NCBI RefSeq assembly: GCF_011320225.1
Contig: NZ_JAAOEN010000021.1
Coordinates: 37,549 to 92,848, forward strand
Origin: Phytoactinopolyspora limicola
Lineage (GTDB): Bacteria; Actinomycetota; Actinomycetes; Jiangellales; Jiangellaceae
DNA length: 55,300 nt
Direction of reading: 5' to 3'
A program made the position numbers and the translations under genes. The notes beneath the pieces are model-generated. The model was given only the letters and a program-made list of their open reading frames with translations, had not been told where the DNA came from and ran no database searches. Below, piece after piece: positions 1 through 8,531 of the stretch; positions within the stretch are counted from its first letter, which is position 1, and each line of letters opens with the position of its first letter.

Positions 1-16
1 TCCCTGTCCAACCTCC

Positions 17-104
17 CGCCCCTCGCCCCTCCCCGTGATCATTGGCTTTTGACTACCGGATCCGGTAGACAAAAGCCAATGATCACGGGGAGGGGCGAGG
101 GGCG
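17..104. repeat. Long near-perfect palindrome
   Basis: The two 44-base halves are reverse complements around the 60/61 boundary, with one mismatched pair (52/69). The arms run from a C-rich block through CGTGATCATTGGCTTTTG to the centre CTACCGGATCCGGTAG. There is essentially no loop, so it would form a very long hairpin or a cruciform. It lies upstream of the MerR gene and ends 75 bases before its start, too far and too large for a MerR operator. The CCCCTCGCCC and GTGATC blocks recur in the palindrome at 38778-38919. Confidence 0.9.
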
Positions 105-179
105 AGGGGCGGTGGGGCAGGCGCGGGGTGTGGTTGTCTTGACCCTGACACGATGTGAGGTCGTAGACCTGGGGGAGTC

Positions 180-998
180 ATGTTCAGTATCGGGGACTTC
201 GCCAGGCACGGTCGGGTGTCGGTGCGCATGCTGCGCCACTACGACGCGATCGGCCTGCTGAACCCGTCCAGAGTCGACGCGTCGACGGGCTATCGGTGGT
301 ACCGCGCCGAACAACTGAATCATCTCAACCGGATCGTCGCGCTGAAGGATCTCGGGTTCCGGCTCGAACAGATCCGGACCATGCTCGACGAGAAGGTGAG
401 TGCGGATGAGCTGCGCGCGATGTTGGCGCTGCGGCGGGCGGAGCTGGAGACACAGATCCAGGCCGACCGGGCTCGATTGGCCGAGGTGGACGCCCGACTC
501 ACGATCATCGAGATGGAGTGGGGAATGCCAACCGACATTCTGGTCAAGCGGATCCCGGCCGTACGGGTCGCGGAGCTCACCGCCACGGCGGCGAGCTTCG
601 CCCCCGACGCGATCGGCCCGGTGATTCAGCCGCTGTTCGAAGAGCTGTGTGTACGCCTGGACCGAGCCGGGGTCACCCCGACCGGGCCCAGCCTTGCCTA
701 CTATGACGACGCGTCTGCTACCGACGGCATCGTGGTCCATGCGGCCCTGCCGGTGGACGTCGAGCCAGACTCTCGGCTCGACGTGGAGATCGTCGACCTT
801 CCGGAGATTGAGCAGGCTGCCACCATCGTCCACCAGGGGTCCATGGACGATGTGCTGACGACGGCCCAGGCGCTGGCCCATTGGATCGACGAGCACAGCT
901 TCCGCTCCGCCGGCTACAACCGCGAGCTCTACTTGCGATACGGCGTGGGCGACCCGGACACGTGGCGCACCGAGCTGCAAGAACCGATCGTCTCGTGA
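180..998 (+). CDS. MerR-family transcriptional regulator with GyrI-like effector domain
   Basis: The 272-residue protein has a MerR winged helix at the N terminus (residues 1-70; motif VRMLRHYDAIGLL, then GYRWY), a helical linker (about 75-115) and a C-terminal domain of the GyrI-like/BmrR effector-binding type (about 118-265). This is the layout of multidrug-sensing activators such as BmrR, which bind a ligand in the C-terminal domain and untwist an over-spaced promoter. The ATG at 180 follows GGGGGAG at proper spacing. A VOC-fold protein starts 11 bases after the stop and is probably co-transcribed, which suggests a small resistance or detoxification unit. The ligand cannot be told from the sequence. 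Confidence 0.88.
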   Translation: MFSIGDFARHGRVSVRMLRHYDAIGLLNPSRVDASTGYRWYRAEQLNHLNRIVALKDLGFRLEQIRTMLDEKVSADELRAMLALRRAELETQIQADRARLAEVDARLTIIEMEWGMPTDILVKRIPAVRVAELTATAASFAPDAIGPVIQPLFEELCVRLDRAGVTPTGPSLAYYDDASATDGIVVHAALPVDVEPDSRLDVEIVDLPEIEQAATIVHQGSMDDVLTTAQALAHWIDEHSFRSAGYNRELYLRYGVGDPDTWRTELQEPIVS

Positions 999-1009
999 AC
1001 GGAGGAGTC

Positions 1010-1405
1010 ATGTACATCGAACTGCAGGCCGACGATCCCCGGCGCGCCGCCACGTTCTACCGTGGCCTGTTCGGCTGGGAGATCGAACCCGTCGACGAGA
1101 ACCTTCCCGTCGAATACTGGCGGCTGCACACCCCCGAGTTGGCGGACATCCCTGTCACGCGGCGGGTGGCCGGCGGCATCGTCCAGAGGCAGGCGCCCCC
1201 GCCTCAACCTGGTGCGGGGACCAACGCCTACGTCTGTTCATTCGAGGTCGAGGACTTCGAGGCGGCGGCAGGGTTGATCGAGAGGCTTGGTGGCAAGGTC
1301 GCGCTGGCCAAGTTCGCCGTGCCGGGCAGGTGCTGGCAAGGTTATTTCCTCGACCCCGAAGGCAACACGTTCGGGCTCTTCGAGGTCGACGAAGCAGCCG
1401 CGTGA
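1010..1405 (+). CDS. VOC-family (glyoxalase/bleomycin-resistance fold) protein
   Basis: The 131-residue protein is a single VOC module: N-terminal IELQADDPRRAATFYRGLFGWEIE and C-terminal GRCWQGYFLDPEGNTFGLFE, the paired beta-alpha-beta-beta-beta units of this fold. The ATG at 1010 follows GGAGGAG, so it is preferred over longer in-frame starts. It lies 11 bases after the MerR-type regulator and is likely in its operon. Members act as metal-dependent lyases/dioxygenases or as drug-binding proteins; this one is not resolved further. A GC-rich hairpin just after the stop separates it from the convergent methyltransferase. Confidence 0.8.
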   Translation: MYIELQADDPRRAATFYRGLFGWEIEPVDENLPVEYWRLHTPELADIPVTRRVAGGIVQRQAPPPQPGAGTNAYVCSFEVEDFEAAAGLIERLGGKVALAKFAVPGRCWQGYFLDPEGNTFGLFEVDEAAA

Positions 1406-1413
1406 ACGGGTTG

Positions 1414-1456
1414 GCCCTGAGGCCGGTGCCCGCACCCGGGTACCGGCCCTCAGGGC
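1414..1456. terminator. Bidirectional terminator-like hairpin
   Basis: GCCCTGAGGCCGGT (1414-1427) pairs with ACCGGCCCTCAGGGC (1442-1456) with one bulged base. It sits between two convergent genes, the VOC gene ending at 1405 and the methyltransferase ending at 1450. It overlaps the methyltransferase stop codon. No T-tract is present, as is usual for actinomycete terminators. Confidence 0.6.
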
Positions 1457-2262
1457 TTGCGGCCAACCGCCCCGTAGGCGTCGATGGGTTCGTCCTGATC
1501 GGCACCGGGCCGCCAACTGGCCATGGGGACAAGGCCGGGTTCGAGTAGCTCGAGACCCGAGAAGAGCTGCCGGATCTCCTCAGGGCTGCGCAGGTTGTAC
1601 GGCACGGCGCCGCTCTCGGCGAGTTTCTCGCCGCCCTCGGTGATCTCGTTGCCGGTGTTGGTGCCGTCCCAGATGACGAGGTAGCTGCCGGACGGGATGG
1701 CGTCGATGAAAGACCGCACGATGCGGTGCATCTCGTCGAACGTCTCGACATAACCGAGGACACCCATGAACATCACCGCGACGGGCTCGTTGAAGTTGAG
1801 CACGTTGCGGGCGTCGTTGAGGATCACCTCCGGCTCGTGCATGTCTGCGTCGACGTAAGTGGTGACACCCTCCGGCGTGGTGTTCACCAACAGGGCGCGG
1901 GCATGGGTCAGCACGAGGGGATCGTTGTCGACGTAGACGATGCGCGCCTCGGAGATGTTGCGCTGGGCGATCTCATGAGTGTTCTGCATGGTGGGGAGGC
2001 CAGTGCCGACGTCGAGGAACTGTTTGATCCCGAGTTCACCGGCCAGGGCATCGACGACACGGATCAGGAAGCGACGCGATTGCAGGGCCATAGTGACGAT
2101 GTCGGGGTAGACATCGGCGACGGCGTCACCCGCGGCGCGATCCGCCTCGAAGTTGTCCTTGCCGCCCATCCAATAGTTCCAGATCCGGGCGGCGTGGGGT
2201 ACGTCGAACCGGAGTTTGGCAGCTAGGTCGGATTGTGCGGCCATGGTGTCGTTGTCGGCCAT
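1450..2262 (-). CDS. SAM-dependent methyltransferase, DUF574 family
   Basis: The 270-residue protein shows the actinobacterial DUF574 (Methyltransf_19) signature: ARIWNYWMGGKDNFEADR near the N terminus, then the SAM-binding FLDVGTGLPT and the acidic IVYVDNDPLVL motif that contacts the ribose, and later MGVLGYV. Many paralogues occur in actinomycetes and their substrates are mostly unknown. I start it at ATG 2262, which follows AGGGGGCC, rather than the longer in-frame ATG at 2319, whose extra 19 residues do not resemble the family. It is monocistronic by layout. Confidence 0.88.
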   Translation of the reverse strand: MADNDTMAAQSDLAAKLRFDVPHAARIWNYWMGGKDNFEADRAAGDAVADVYPDIVTMALQSRRFLIRVVDALAGELGIKQFLDVGTGLPTMQNTHEIAQRNISEARIVYVDNDPLVLTHARALLVNTTPEGVTTYVDADMHEPEVILNDARNVLNFNEPVAVMFMGVLGYVETFDEMHRIVRSFIDAIPSGSYLVIWDGTNTGNEITEGGEKLAESGAVPYNLRSPEEIRQLFSGLELLEPGLVPMASWRPGADQDEPIDAYGAVGRKP

Positions 2263-2457
2263 GATCGAAGGCCCCCTATGTATGGGTTTCGGCAGCATCC
2301 GGGCAAGATCGTACGGCATCCCACTGACGGGCGGAACACCCCGTGCCGCTCCAAATGATCTTCTCAGCCGGCATGGTCGTCGGCGCTGGGTGCAGCAAGC
2401 TTCCTTACGGGACGCTGCCGTGTTTAGTAAACCTCCTTGCCGCCCTTGCCCGGACTT

Positions 2458-2517
2458 CGCTACCGCCAGATCGTGTTAAGGGCCGGATTCGGGCTTTAAC
2501 GCCATCTGGCGGTAGCG
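2458..2517. terminator. Long inverted repeat, probable terminator
   Basis: CGCTACCGCCAGAT (2458-2471) and ATCTGGCGGTAGCG (2504-2517) are perfect 14-base arms; GTTAA/TTAAC extend the pairing inside the 32-base loop. It lies just after the stop (2557) of the minus-strand membrane protein and upstream of the minus-strand methyltransferase, so termination of the former is the simplest role. The rest of 2263-2556 shows nothing else. Confidence 0.6.
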
Positions 2518-2556
2518 CAGTGCGAGATGGCGCACCGGATCTGGCACTCATCCGGC

Positions 2557-3363
2557 TCACCGGCCGGACTCTCGGCCGTCGGCGGCCCTACTCTCTGCGA
2601 CCCGACGACGGTTGACGTCGTCGGCTACGAACAGGATGAAGTCGGTGTTGTGTCTCGGGTCGCCGCGCTGGCCCGGCAAGGTGGCACCGGCCCGTTCCCT
2701 CGACGGCGCGGCCCGGGGTTGAGCATCCGGCCAGGTCATGCGCGCGGGACGGTCCTGCTCAGTTGTGCTCTCGGCGGCAGCTACCCAATGGTGGAGCCGG
2801 GCGCGGCAGTCGGCGAACTCGCGGTGCCAGTCAAGGGCGGCGCTGCCCCGATGAGGGGAGTGGTAGACGTCGGTCCAGTAATGGTGGAGTGCGGCGAGTT
2901 CCCAGACCAGTGGCGGATGGCGGTGCCAATACGGCGGGACAACAGACGTGGGCAGCCGATACGTGGTGCACAGCCAGTCGACCCACTGATTAAGGGTGAG
3001 CCACTCACGTTCGGCCTCGTCGGCGGCAAGCCGGTCCCAGTTGACCGGGTGTCGCGGTGTGGTGGACGTCGTATCGCCGCTGCGGTGGAGGTGTCGGGTT
3101 CGGTGGAGCACTGTACTCATGAGCCTCAACCAGCCGGTGGCCGTTGGGCCGGACCGGTTCGGTTTCGAGTCCGAGCCCCATAGTGCGACGCTGACGGTTA
3201 GTGCGCCGGCGGTCAGGATGACGCCGATGGTAAGGATGACACCCGTCACGTTACGTAGGGCGCTGCTCGCTTGTGCACCGTGCTCCCTGACGGTGGCGCT
3301 GAGTTGGGCGGCGAACACGTCGACCGCGGGGGCCAGTGCGAATGAAGTGGTCAGATCGGACAT
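2557..3363 (-). CDS. Trp-rich membrane protein resembling actinomycete plasmid/ICE (DUF4913-like) proteins
   Basis: The 268-residue protein has one transmembrane segment (about residues 40-62) and a central Trp/His-rich domain (about 115-190) containing WVDWLCTTYRL, PPYWHRHPPLVWELAALHHYW and a later ALDWHREF. That pattern (a basic WH-P followed by a Trp-rich helix and DWH) recalls proteins carried by integrative conjugative elements of actinomycetes (DUF4913-like). No integrase, replication or Tra gene is nearby, so this may be a stray relic or a chromosomal relative. The ATG at 3363 follows GAAGGGA. Function unknown. Confidence 0.6.
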   Translation of the reverse strand: MSDLTTSFALAPAVDVFAAQLSATVREHGAQASSALRNVTGVILTIGVILTAGALTVSVALWGSDSKPNRSGPTATGWLRLMSTVLHRTRHLHRSGDTTSTTPRHPVNWDRLAADEAEREWLTLNQWVDWLCTTYRLPTSVVPPYWHRHPPLVWELAALHHYWTDVYHSPHRGSAALDWHREFADCRARLHHWVAAAESTTEQDRPARMTWPDAQPRAAPSRERAGATLPGQRGDPRHNTDFILFVADDVNRRRVAESRAADGRESGR

Positions 3364-3539
3364 GGTGGATGATCCCTTCTCGATTTCGGCGGATGCGCAG
3401 CCTTGTCGGGTCGGCGAGCGCGGGCGCGAGAGAAGGTGTCGAGGATCATGACGTCGGCAACACCCGGGCTCGCCACAGGGCGCGCGCGGATGGGAGGGTA
3501 ACCGGTCGGATCATCACCTCCGCGCTTTGTCATGAATAG

Positions 3540-3847
3540 TGGCCAGGTGCCTCCGAAAAGGTCGTCTAGGCCGATTAAGGTGGCAAAGTCTTGAGATTGT
3601 TGGCCCCGGTGGGCGAGGGTTTAAAGAGATTCAGCTGATAAAGATATCCGTGACATTCGATTACGTCTGTGAACCTGCTTGAGGGAGTTTGTTTGCAGGC
3701 CAGGAGTGGTCCTATCCGATGAATGTGTCAGTGAAATCACCGGCATCTGACCGTTCTGGCGACCGAACATGCCCTACAGTCTCTGACCAGGTGAAATGCA
3801 TTCATATGTCCATGACAAAATGTTACCCAGCGTGACACTTCGGCTCC
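3540..3847. other. AT-richer gap upstream of the LAL regulator
   Basis: Between the start of the membrane protein (3363) and the LuxR-type gene there are about 480 bases without a credible gene. From 3540 to 3840 the base composition is clearly more A/T-rich than the rest of the window (for example TTTAAAGAGATTCAGCTGAT and ATGACAAAATGTTACC). This probably holds the divergent promoters. I could not assign a definite -35/-10 pair or a LuxR palindrome. Confidence 0.4.
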
Positions 3848-4147
3848 GTGGGGGCGAATTCTGCCGGCGGCCGAGCTGAAGACCGGAGCTTGATGGCGGT
3901 CAGTGCGTCGGGGAATTGTCGAGTGACGACTCCGCGCCTAGGCCAGTGGTATGACGTACACGTCACCGATCTGGAAATATTCCGCACTCCAGGCCGACGC
4001 CGCTGCGCTCCTGACACGTTGGGACGAGAATGGCAACTAGCAGGGCGCGTTAGCTCGGTACGTCATATCGTGGGCACTTCACTGTCGTGGGGGGTGGGTG
4101 ACACATGGCACCCGGCACTGTTCGCGTATATAGCGAAGGGATGCGCC

Positions 4148-6937
4148 GTGGTGGGCAACGGTGGAGAACGGATCGACCTGATCGGGCGGGAGCATGAGAA
4201 GCGTAAGCTCCGCGACGTCGTCGAGCGCGTGGAGCGTGGCCATGGCAGCGCGGCGGCCATCGTCGGACCGGATGGCGTAGGCAAGTCGGCGCTGTTGACC
4301 ACGGCGGCTCGGATCGCGCAGCACACGTTCGCCGGCGCCGACGAAGCCGTGGTGGCGATGGCTACCGCAACCGAGGCCGAACGCAACTGGCCCTACGCCG
4401 GATTGCAGTTGGTGCTGTCCAGCGTCGTCGGTGCCATGGGGCCGAAACACCTGGCCAGGATGGAACCGGAGCTGAGCCGGCTAGCCGCCGGGCTCGACGC
4501 AACCGTCGATCCACGCCGAGTAGCCGTACCGCTCGCGGCCCGGCTCAGCCTGATAGAGGCGCCCGCGATCGTGTTGATCGACGACGCACATCTGCTGGAT
4601 CTCGCATCCCAGGAGGTGATCGGGTTTCTGGCTCGGCGTATGGACCCATACCCGATCGGCATCGTGCTGGCCGGGCTGGACACCGATCCACCAGCGCCCG
4701 TACTCGACGGGGTGACGACGATTCTGCTCGACGACCTCACCCCGGAGCACGCGGTCCAGTTGATACGTGGCCGGTTCCGCGACGTCGCCGAGCCGGTGGC
4801 GGCGGAGATCGTCCGACGGCTGGGTGGGCATCCGCGCACGGTGATCGAGACCACCACAGAGCTGTCGGGGAGTCAACGCCAGGGCCAGGCCAGACTGGAT
4901 CGGTACCTGCCGGTGCCGGCCAGCGTGCGAGGCCGATTGGTCCGACGCGTCGACATGTTGACACCCGAGCAGCGCTTCGCCCTCGTGGTCGCTGCGGTCA
5001 GCGAGGACCGCCGGGTGCATCCGCTCGTCGACGCACTAGGAGGGCCCGGCGAGGAGGTGACGAGATGGCTGAGCCAGGAGCACTTGGAGGTCGCGGACGG
5101 CTATTTCCGGTTGCGCTCACCGCTACTCGGATCGATCGTGTGGCACGACGCCGGGCCGGTTGAGCTGACCAGGGCGCACACCCTGCTGGCCGACGCCTAC
5201 CGTGACCTCGATCCCGAGACGGCGTGGTGGCACGAAGCGCAGGCGCGACTCGACAGCGACGACGTCATCGCCGAGGCATTGGAGAGGGTTGCCCGGCAAC
5301 TGTTGGGCCGGGGCGAGTTCGAAAGGTCAGCCGCCTTTGCACGGGAGTCGGTCCGGTTGACCACCAAACCGTCGCCGCGGGTACGACGGACGCTGCTGGC
5401 CGGTGGGCTCGCGGTGTTCGCGGGACACTACGACGAAGCCATCCATTTGGCTAGGGAACGGATCCGCTCCGGGGTGCCCGACCCACACGGTGCGGTCTTG
5501 GCGCTGTTGGAATCCCGGGCCAGATTGGCGCAGTCCGGTGAAGTCCCCACCGACCTGATCGTTCGGCATGCCGAGCGTCTAGAGCATTCGGTTCCTGACC
5601 TGGCCGCACAGTTCTGGCTCGTCGGCGTTCGTGGCCACGCCGACCGAGCGGAGATCGACCAGGCGGCAGGTTACCTAGCCCGGGCCCGGACATGTCTATC
5701 TGGAGCGGCTGCCGACACACGAAACGCCTACTACCGAATGGCGGCGTGGACGTCGGCGCTGCGTGGCCGCTTCGATGAGGTCACGGAACTACTCAGCCAC
5801 GACGTCGACGGCTCCGACGTGTTGATCGAGGCCGATCGGTGTCTGCGCAGGGCGATGATCTTCACCCGTCTCGAGCGGTTCGACGATGCCCGGCGGCTCC
5901 TGCGGGTGATCACTGAGGAGCGGCGTTTCGGTGAAACGTCCGCCGTGCTCGGACACGCTTACGTGGTGGCCATGGTGGTCGACATGCGTGCTGGTCGGCT
6001 GGAAGCGGCTCGCCGGGCGGCGAACGCCTGGCAGCGCATCATTGGTGCGGAGCGAGCCACCCGGGGAGCGGTGCCCGCGTATATGGTGCGCGTGCACGCG
6101 TTGATGGGGAATTGGAGGGCCGCCGAGGAGTGCCGAGTGGCCGCGTGGCGGGTCGCCCGGCAGGGCGGCGACACGTGGACGAGCGCGGTGGTCCATGCCG
6201 GCGCCGGCGCCATGGATCTGCTTTTCGGCCGGCCCCAGGACGCTATCTCCGAGCTGGAGCGCGCCCGTGAGCTGGCGCTACGCCACGACGATCCGTCATT
6301 GCTGCTCGTCGAGCCGGACTTCATCGAGGCGTGTGTCCAGGTCGGTGTTGTCGATCGGGCCCGCGACGCTCTCGCGGTCTTCAACCGTCGGGTCGACGCG
6401 GTACCGACGTCGTGGGGACGCCATACCCTGGCCCGGTGCCGGGCACTGGTGGCCGGCGTGGAGGCGGACGAGATGACGGAGGAGCTGTACTCCGCCGCGG
6501 TCTCCGTTTGCGCCGACGACGTCTCACCCGTGGAACTGGCTAGAACACAGCTTCATTACGGACACTGGCTGCGGCGGGCTGGCCGGCGAACCGAGGGCGA
6601 CGGATGGTTACAACGCGCGGCGGCGCTCATCGCCGAGACAGGTGCGGCTCAACTGGCCGTACCGGGGGAGTTGCCCATAGCTGCCCGGGCCGCCCCGGCG
6701 GGCGACGGCCCGGAGCTCAACGGTATGACCGCACTGACCAACTCCGAGCGACGCATCGTCGAACTCGTCGCCGAAGGACGGCGCAACCGGGAGATCGCCG
6801 TCGAGCTGTACATCTCGGTCCGAACAGTTGAGTCCCATCTAGGCCGTGCCTTTCGCAAGCTGGGTGTGCGGTCCAGAGCGGAGTTGGCGCGGATGATCGC
6901 CAACCAGCGCCGAGGTTCGACGGTGGAGTTGCCCTGA
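4148..6937 (+). CDS. LAL-type LuxR-family regulator (AAA ATPase, TPR-like, HTH)
   Basis: The 929-residue protein has a P-loop (GPDGVGKS, residues 40-47), a Walker B (IVLIDDAH), a long helical TPR-like middle and a C-terminal LuxR helix-turn-helix (LTNSERRIVELVAEG...NREIAVELYISVRTVESHL). This is the MalT/LAL layout: the ATPase senses a ligand and nucleotide and the HTH activates transcription. The frame is open back to GTG 3848, but GTG 4148 follows GAAGGGA at 7 bases and gives the usual family length. No biosynthetic cluster is next to it, so the target is unknown. It converges on the sigma-factor gene. Confidence 0.85.
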   Translation: MVGNGGERIDLIGREHEKRKLRDVVERVERGHGSAAAIVGPDGVGKSALLTTAARIAQHTFAGADEAVVAMATATEAERNWPYAGLQLVLSSVVGAMGPKHLARMEPELSRLAAGLDATVDPRRVAVPLAARLSLIEAPAIVLIDDAHLLDLASQEVIGFLARRMDPYPIGIVLAGLDTDPPAPVLDGVTTILLDDLTPEHAVQLIRGRFRDVAEPVAAEIVRRLGGHPRTVIETTTELSGSQRQGQARLDRYLPVPASVRGRLVRRVDMLTPEQRFALVVAAVSEDRRVHPLVDALGGPGEEVTRWLSQEHLEVADGYFRLRSPLLGSIVWHDAGPVELTRAHTLLADAYRDLDPETAWWHEAQARLDSDDVIAEALERVARQLLGRGEFERSAAFARESVRLTTKPSPRVRRTLLAGGLAVFAGHYDEAIHLARERIRSGVPDPHGAVLALLESRARLAQSGEVPTDLIVRHAERLEHSVPDLAAQFWLVGVRGHADRAEIDQAAGYLARARTCLSGAAADTRNAYYRMAAWTSALRGRFDEVTELLSHDVDGSDVLIEADRCLRRAMIFTRLERFDDARRLLRVITEERRFGETSAVLGHAYVVAMVVDMRAGRLEAARRAANAWQRIIGAERATRGAVPAYMVRVHALMGNWRAAEECRVAAWRVARQGGDTWTSAVVHAGAGAMDLLFGRPQDAISELERARELALRHDDPSLLLVEPDFIEACVQVGVVDRARDALAVFNRRVDAVPTSWGRHTLARCRALVAGVEADEMTEELYSAAVSVCADDVSPVELARTQLHYGHWLRRAGRRTEGDGWLQRAAALIAETGAAQLAVPGELPIAARAAPAGDGPELNGMTALTNSERRIVELVAEGRRNREIAVELYISVRTVESHLGRAFRKLGVRSRAELARMIANQRRGSTVELP

Positions 6938-6982
6938 CCCGGTGGCGGTGGAGCTGCCCGGTCCGGCGGCATCGTGTGGCCG

Positions 6983-7588
6983 TCAATCGCGTGCAAGCGC
7001 GAAATAGGCCACCCGCAGCGCCTGCCGGGCCCGGGTGGCCAGGCTAGATACGGCATTCGGAGTGAGCCCTAAGGCGGCGGCGAGCTCGGTTGGTGAGTAG
7101 CGGTCGACCTCGATGAGCCACAGAACGCTGCGCCAGCGGCCCGGCAGGCTGGCCCATGCGGCCCCGACCAGATCTGACTGCCAGGTAGCCACTCCCACGG
7201 GGTCGGGAAGTTCTTCGGTGGACGCTTCATCGGAGTACGTAATGCGGCTTTGTCTCTTGGAGTGTTCATAGGCCAGCCGCCGCACGGTGGACAGCAAGTA
7301 GCCGCCGAACGAGTCGGTGGGGCCGTGACCGGCGTAGATGGCCCGGAGGACGAGGTAGAACGCCTCTTGGACGAGGTCCTCGGCGGTATGGGTATCGCGG
7401 ACGATGCGATGTGCGGTGGTACAGGCCACCGGCGCGATGCTCTGGTAAGCGCGGGCCACGGCGTCGTCGTCCCCGGCCCGGATCTGCGCTAGCCCAGTCT
7501 CGACGTCGGTACCCGCTCTCCGACTGTTGTCAACTCCCGCCCCATGAGTCATGTTGTTGACGTTGCCCCTGCCGCCACATCGAGTCAT
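6983..7588 (-). CDS. RNA polymerase sigma-70 factor, ECF type
   Basis: The 201-residue protein has sigma region 2 (about 40-105: IVRDTHTAEDLVQEAFYLVLRAI, then LLSTVRRLAYEHSKR) and region 4 (about 140-195: LPGRWRSVLWLIEVDRYSPTELAAALGLTPNAVSSLATRARQALR). It ends right after region 4, so it has no C-terminal sensor extension. No gene resembling an anti-sigma factor is adjacent, which is unusual for an ECF factor. The start is uncertain: ATG 7588 has only a weak ribosome site, and ATG 7552 is an alternative. Confidence 0.82.
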   Translation of the reverse strand: MTRCGGRGNVNNMTHGAGVDNSRRAGTDVETGLAQIRAGDDDAVARAYQSIAPVACTTAHRIVRDTHTAEDLVQEAFYLVLRAIYAGHGPTDSFGGYLLSTVRRLAYEHSKRQSRITYSDEASTEELPDPVGVATWQSDLVGAAWASLPGRWRSVLWLIEVDRYSPTELAAALGLTPNAVSSLATRARQALRVAYFALARD

Positions 7589-7732
7589 CAGAGGTTTCCC
7601 GCAACGCGGAGGCCAAACGTTCTGCGTGCGTATCCGTAAAGACGGTCAAAAGCGCATGAAAGGGACGTGAAGTGATGTGTGGCGGGAAAATTCGGCGGGA
7701 AGTTCGGTTCGTCGCGTGCGGATGGACCCTGA

Positions 7733-7907
7733 AGCGCCCTCTTCATAGTCAAAGAGGTCGTGTTCCAAGGACGCGACCGGTCCCACGGGGGACGGCGCTT
7801 CGCTCCCTGCCCCCCAAGTAAGACGGGAGCGGAGCGCCGGTCAACTGGCCTGTGGAGACACTCACGCAGGAAGGCCGGGGATAGGTGCCCACCTGTCCCC
7901 GGCCTTC
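7733..7907 (+). ncRNA. Candidate 6C-type small RNA with terminator hairpin
   Basis: CGGCGCTTCGCTCCC pairs with GGGAGCGGAGCGCCG (15 pairs including one G-U) around a loop that contains CCCCCC, at about 7793-7842. Six or more C in a hairpin loop is the hallmark of the actinobacterial 6C RNA family. Upstream is a CTTCATAGTCAAAGAGG hairpin (near 7740), and GTCCC/GGGAC lies at about 7781-7795. The transcript would end at a strong hairpin, 7870-7887 pairing with 7890-7907. No ORF with coding character covers it. Exact ends are estimated; the family call rests on recalled features. Confidence 0.6.
7870..7907 (+). terminator. Strong hairpin terminator of the candidate sRNA
   Basis: GAAGGCCGGGGATAGGTG (7870-7887) pairs with CACCTGTCCCCGGCCTTC (7890-7907): 18 pairs with one imperfect position and a two-base loop. 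It directly follows the C-rich-loop hairpin and no gene starts close downstream, so it most likely ends that transcript. Confidence 0.7.
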
Positions 7908-8036
7908 TGCATGTGCGCTCGCCTCGGGCATTCCGTCGGAGGCATGTCGGGGTTAGCGGCCAGCGACTTCACCCCAGACTTCACCTTGAAGGGCTAGCGC
8001 CCGCGGTATATGTCCGCCTCGCCCACCCACCCCCGT

Positions 8037-8508
8037 GTGCACCTGATCTCCGTTTTGCCGCCTGATCGTTTTCGTGGGGCCGATCAGATGCGCGGTGGTG
8101 GCGACCGCCAGTGTCGAGGTGCAGTGGCATGCATCTGATCGGCCCCACGATGCGGACACCCCGGCGATCAGATGCATGAAAGGGCTGTGTCGGTGGGTTG
8201 GTGCATCTGATCGCCGGGCGCTTCGGCGTCGTTGCACGACATCCTGCCGGGGTACATAGCCGACCCGGTGTGCGCCCAACTGGGTACCCGTGGCAGCTCG
8301 CGGGGCAAAGATTTGCCGGGGGCACTTCATGATCAGATGCACGACGCGGTGCTGAAAGCGGTTGTCGTACATCTGATCACCGGGGTGTCCACATCGTAAG
8401 ATGCGATCAGATGCGTGCCACCGCACCTCGACACTGGCGGTCGCCACCACCGCGCATCTGATCGGCCCCACGAAAACGATCAGGCGCCAAAACGGAGATC
8501 AGGTGCAC
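8037..8508. repeat. Palindromic GATCAGATGC element, copy 1
   Basis: The outer 104 bases (8037-8140 and 8405-8508) are inverted copies with only three differences. Inside, GATCAGATGC and its complement alternate in orientation, giving four hairpins: 8073-8091/8131-8149 (19 perfect pairs), 8161-8176/8202-8217 (16 perfect), 8330-8345/8364-8379 (one mismatch) and 8404-8415/8453-8464. The ends carry GTGCACCTGATCTCCGTTTT pointing inward. Open frames across it simply mirror each other and lack coding character. Related elements lie at 45606 and 55024. It ends 24 bases before the Cache gene stop codon. Confidence 0.9.
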
Positions 8509-8531
8509 GCAGGGAGGGTGGGGGGAGCGGT

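Noticed and set aside
39-980. Minus-strand frame of 313 codons over the MerR gene
   Set aside because: The MerR gene on the plus strand has clear family motifs and a good start; the opposite frame is a GC-driven shadow.
8037-8508. CRISPR array
   Set aside because: The repeated 10-mer alternates in orientation, spacers are unequal and themselves palindromic, and no cas genes are present.
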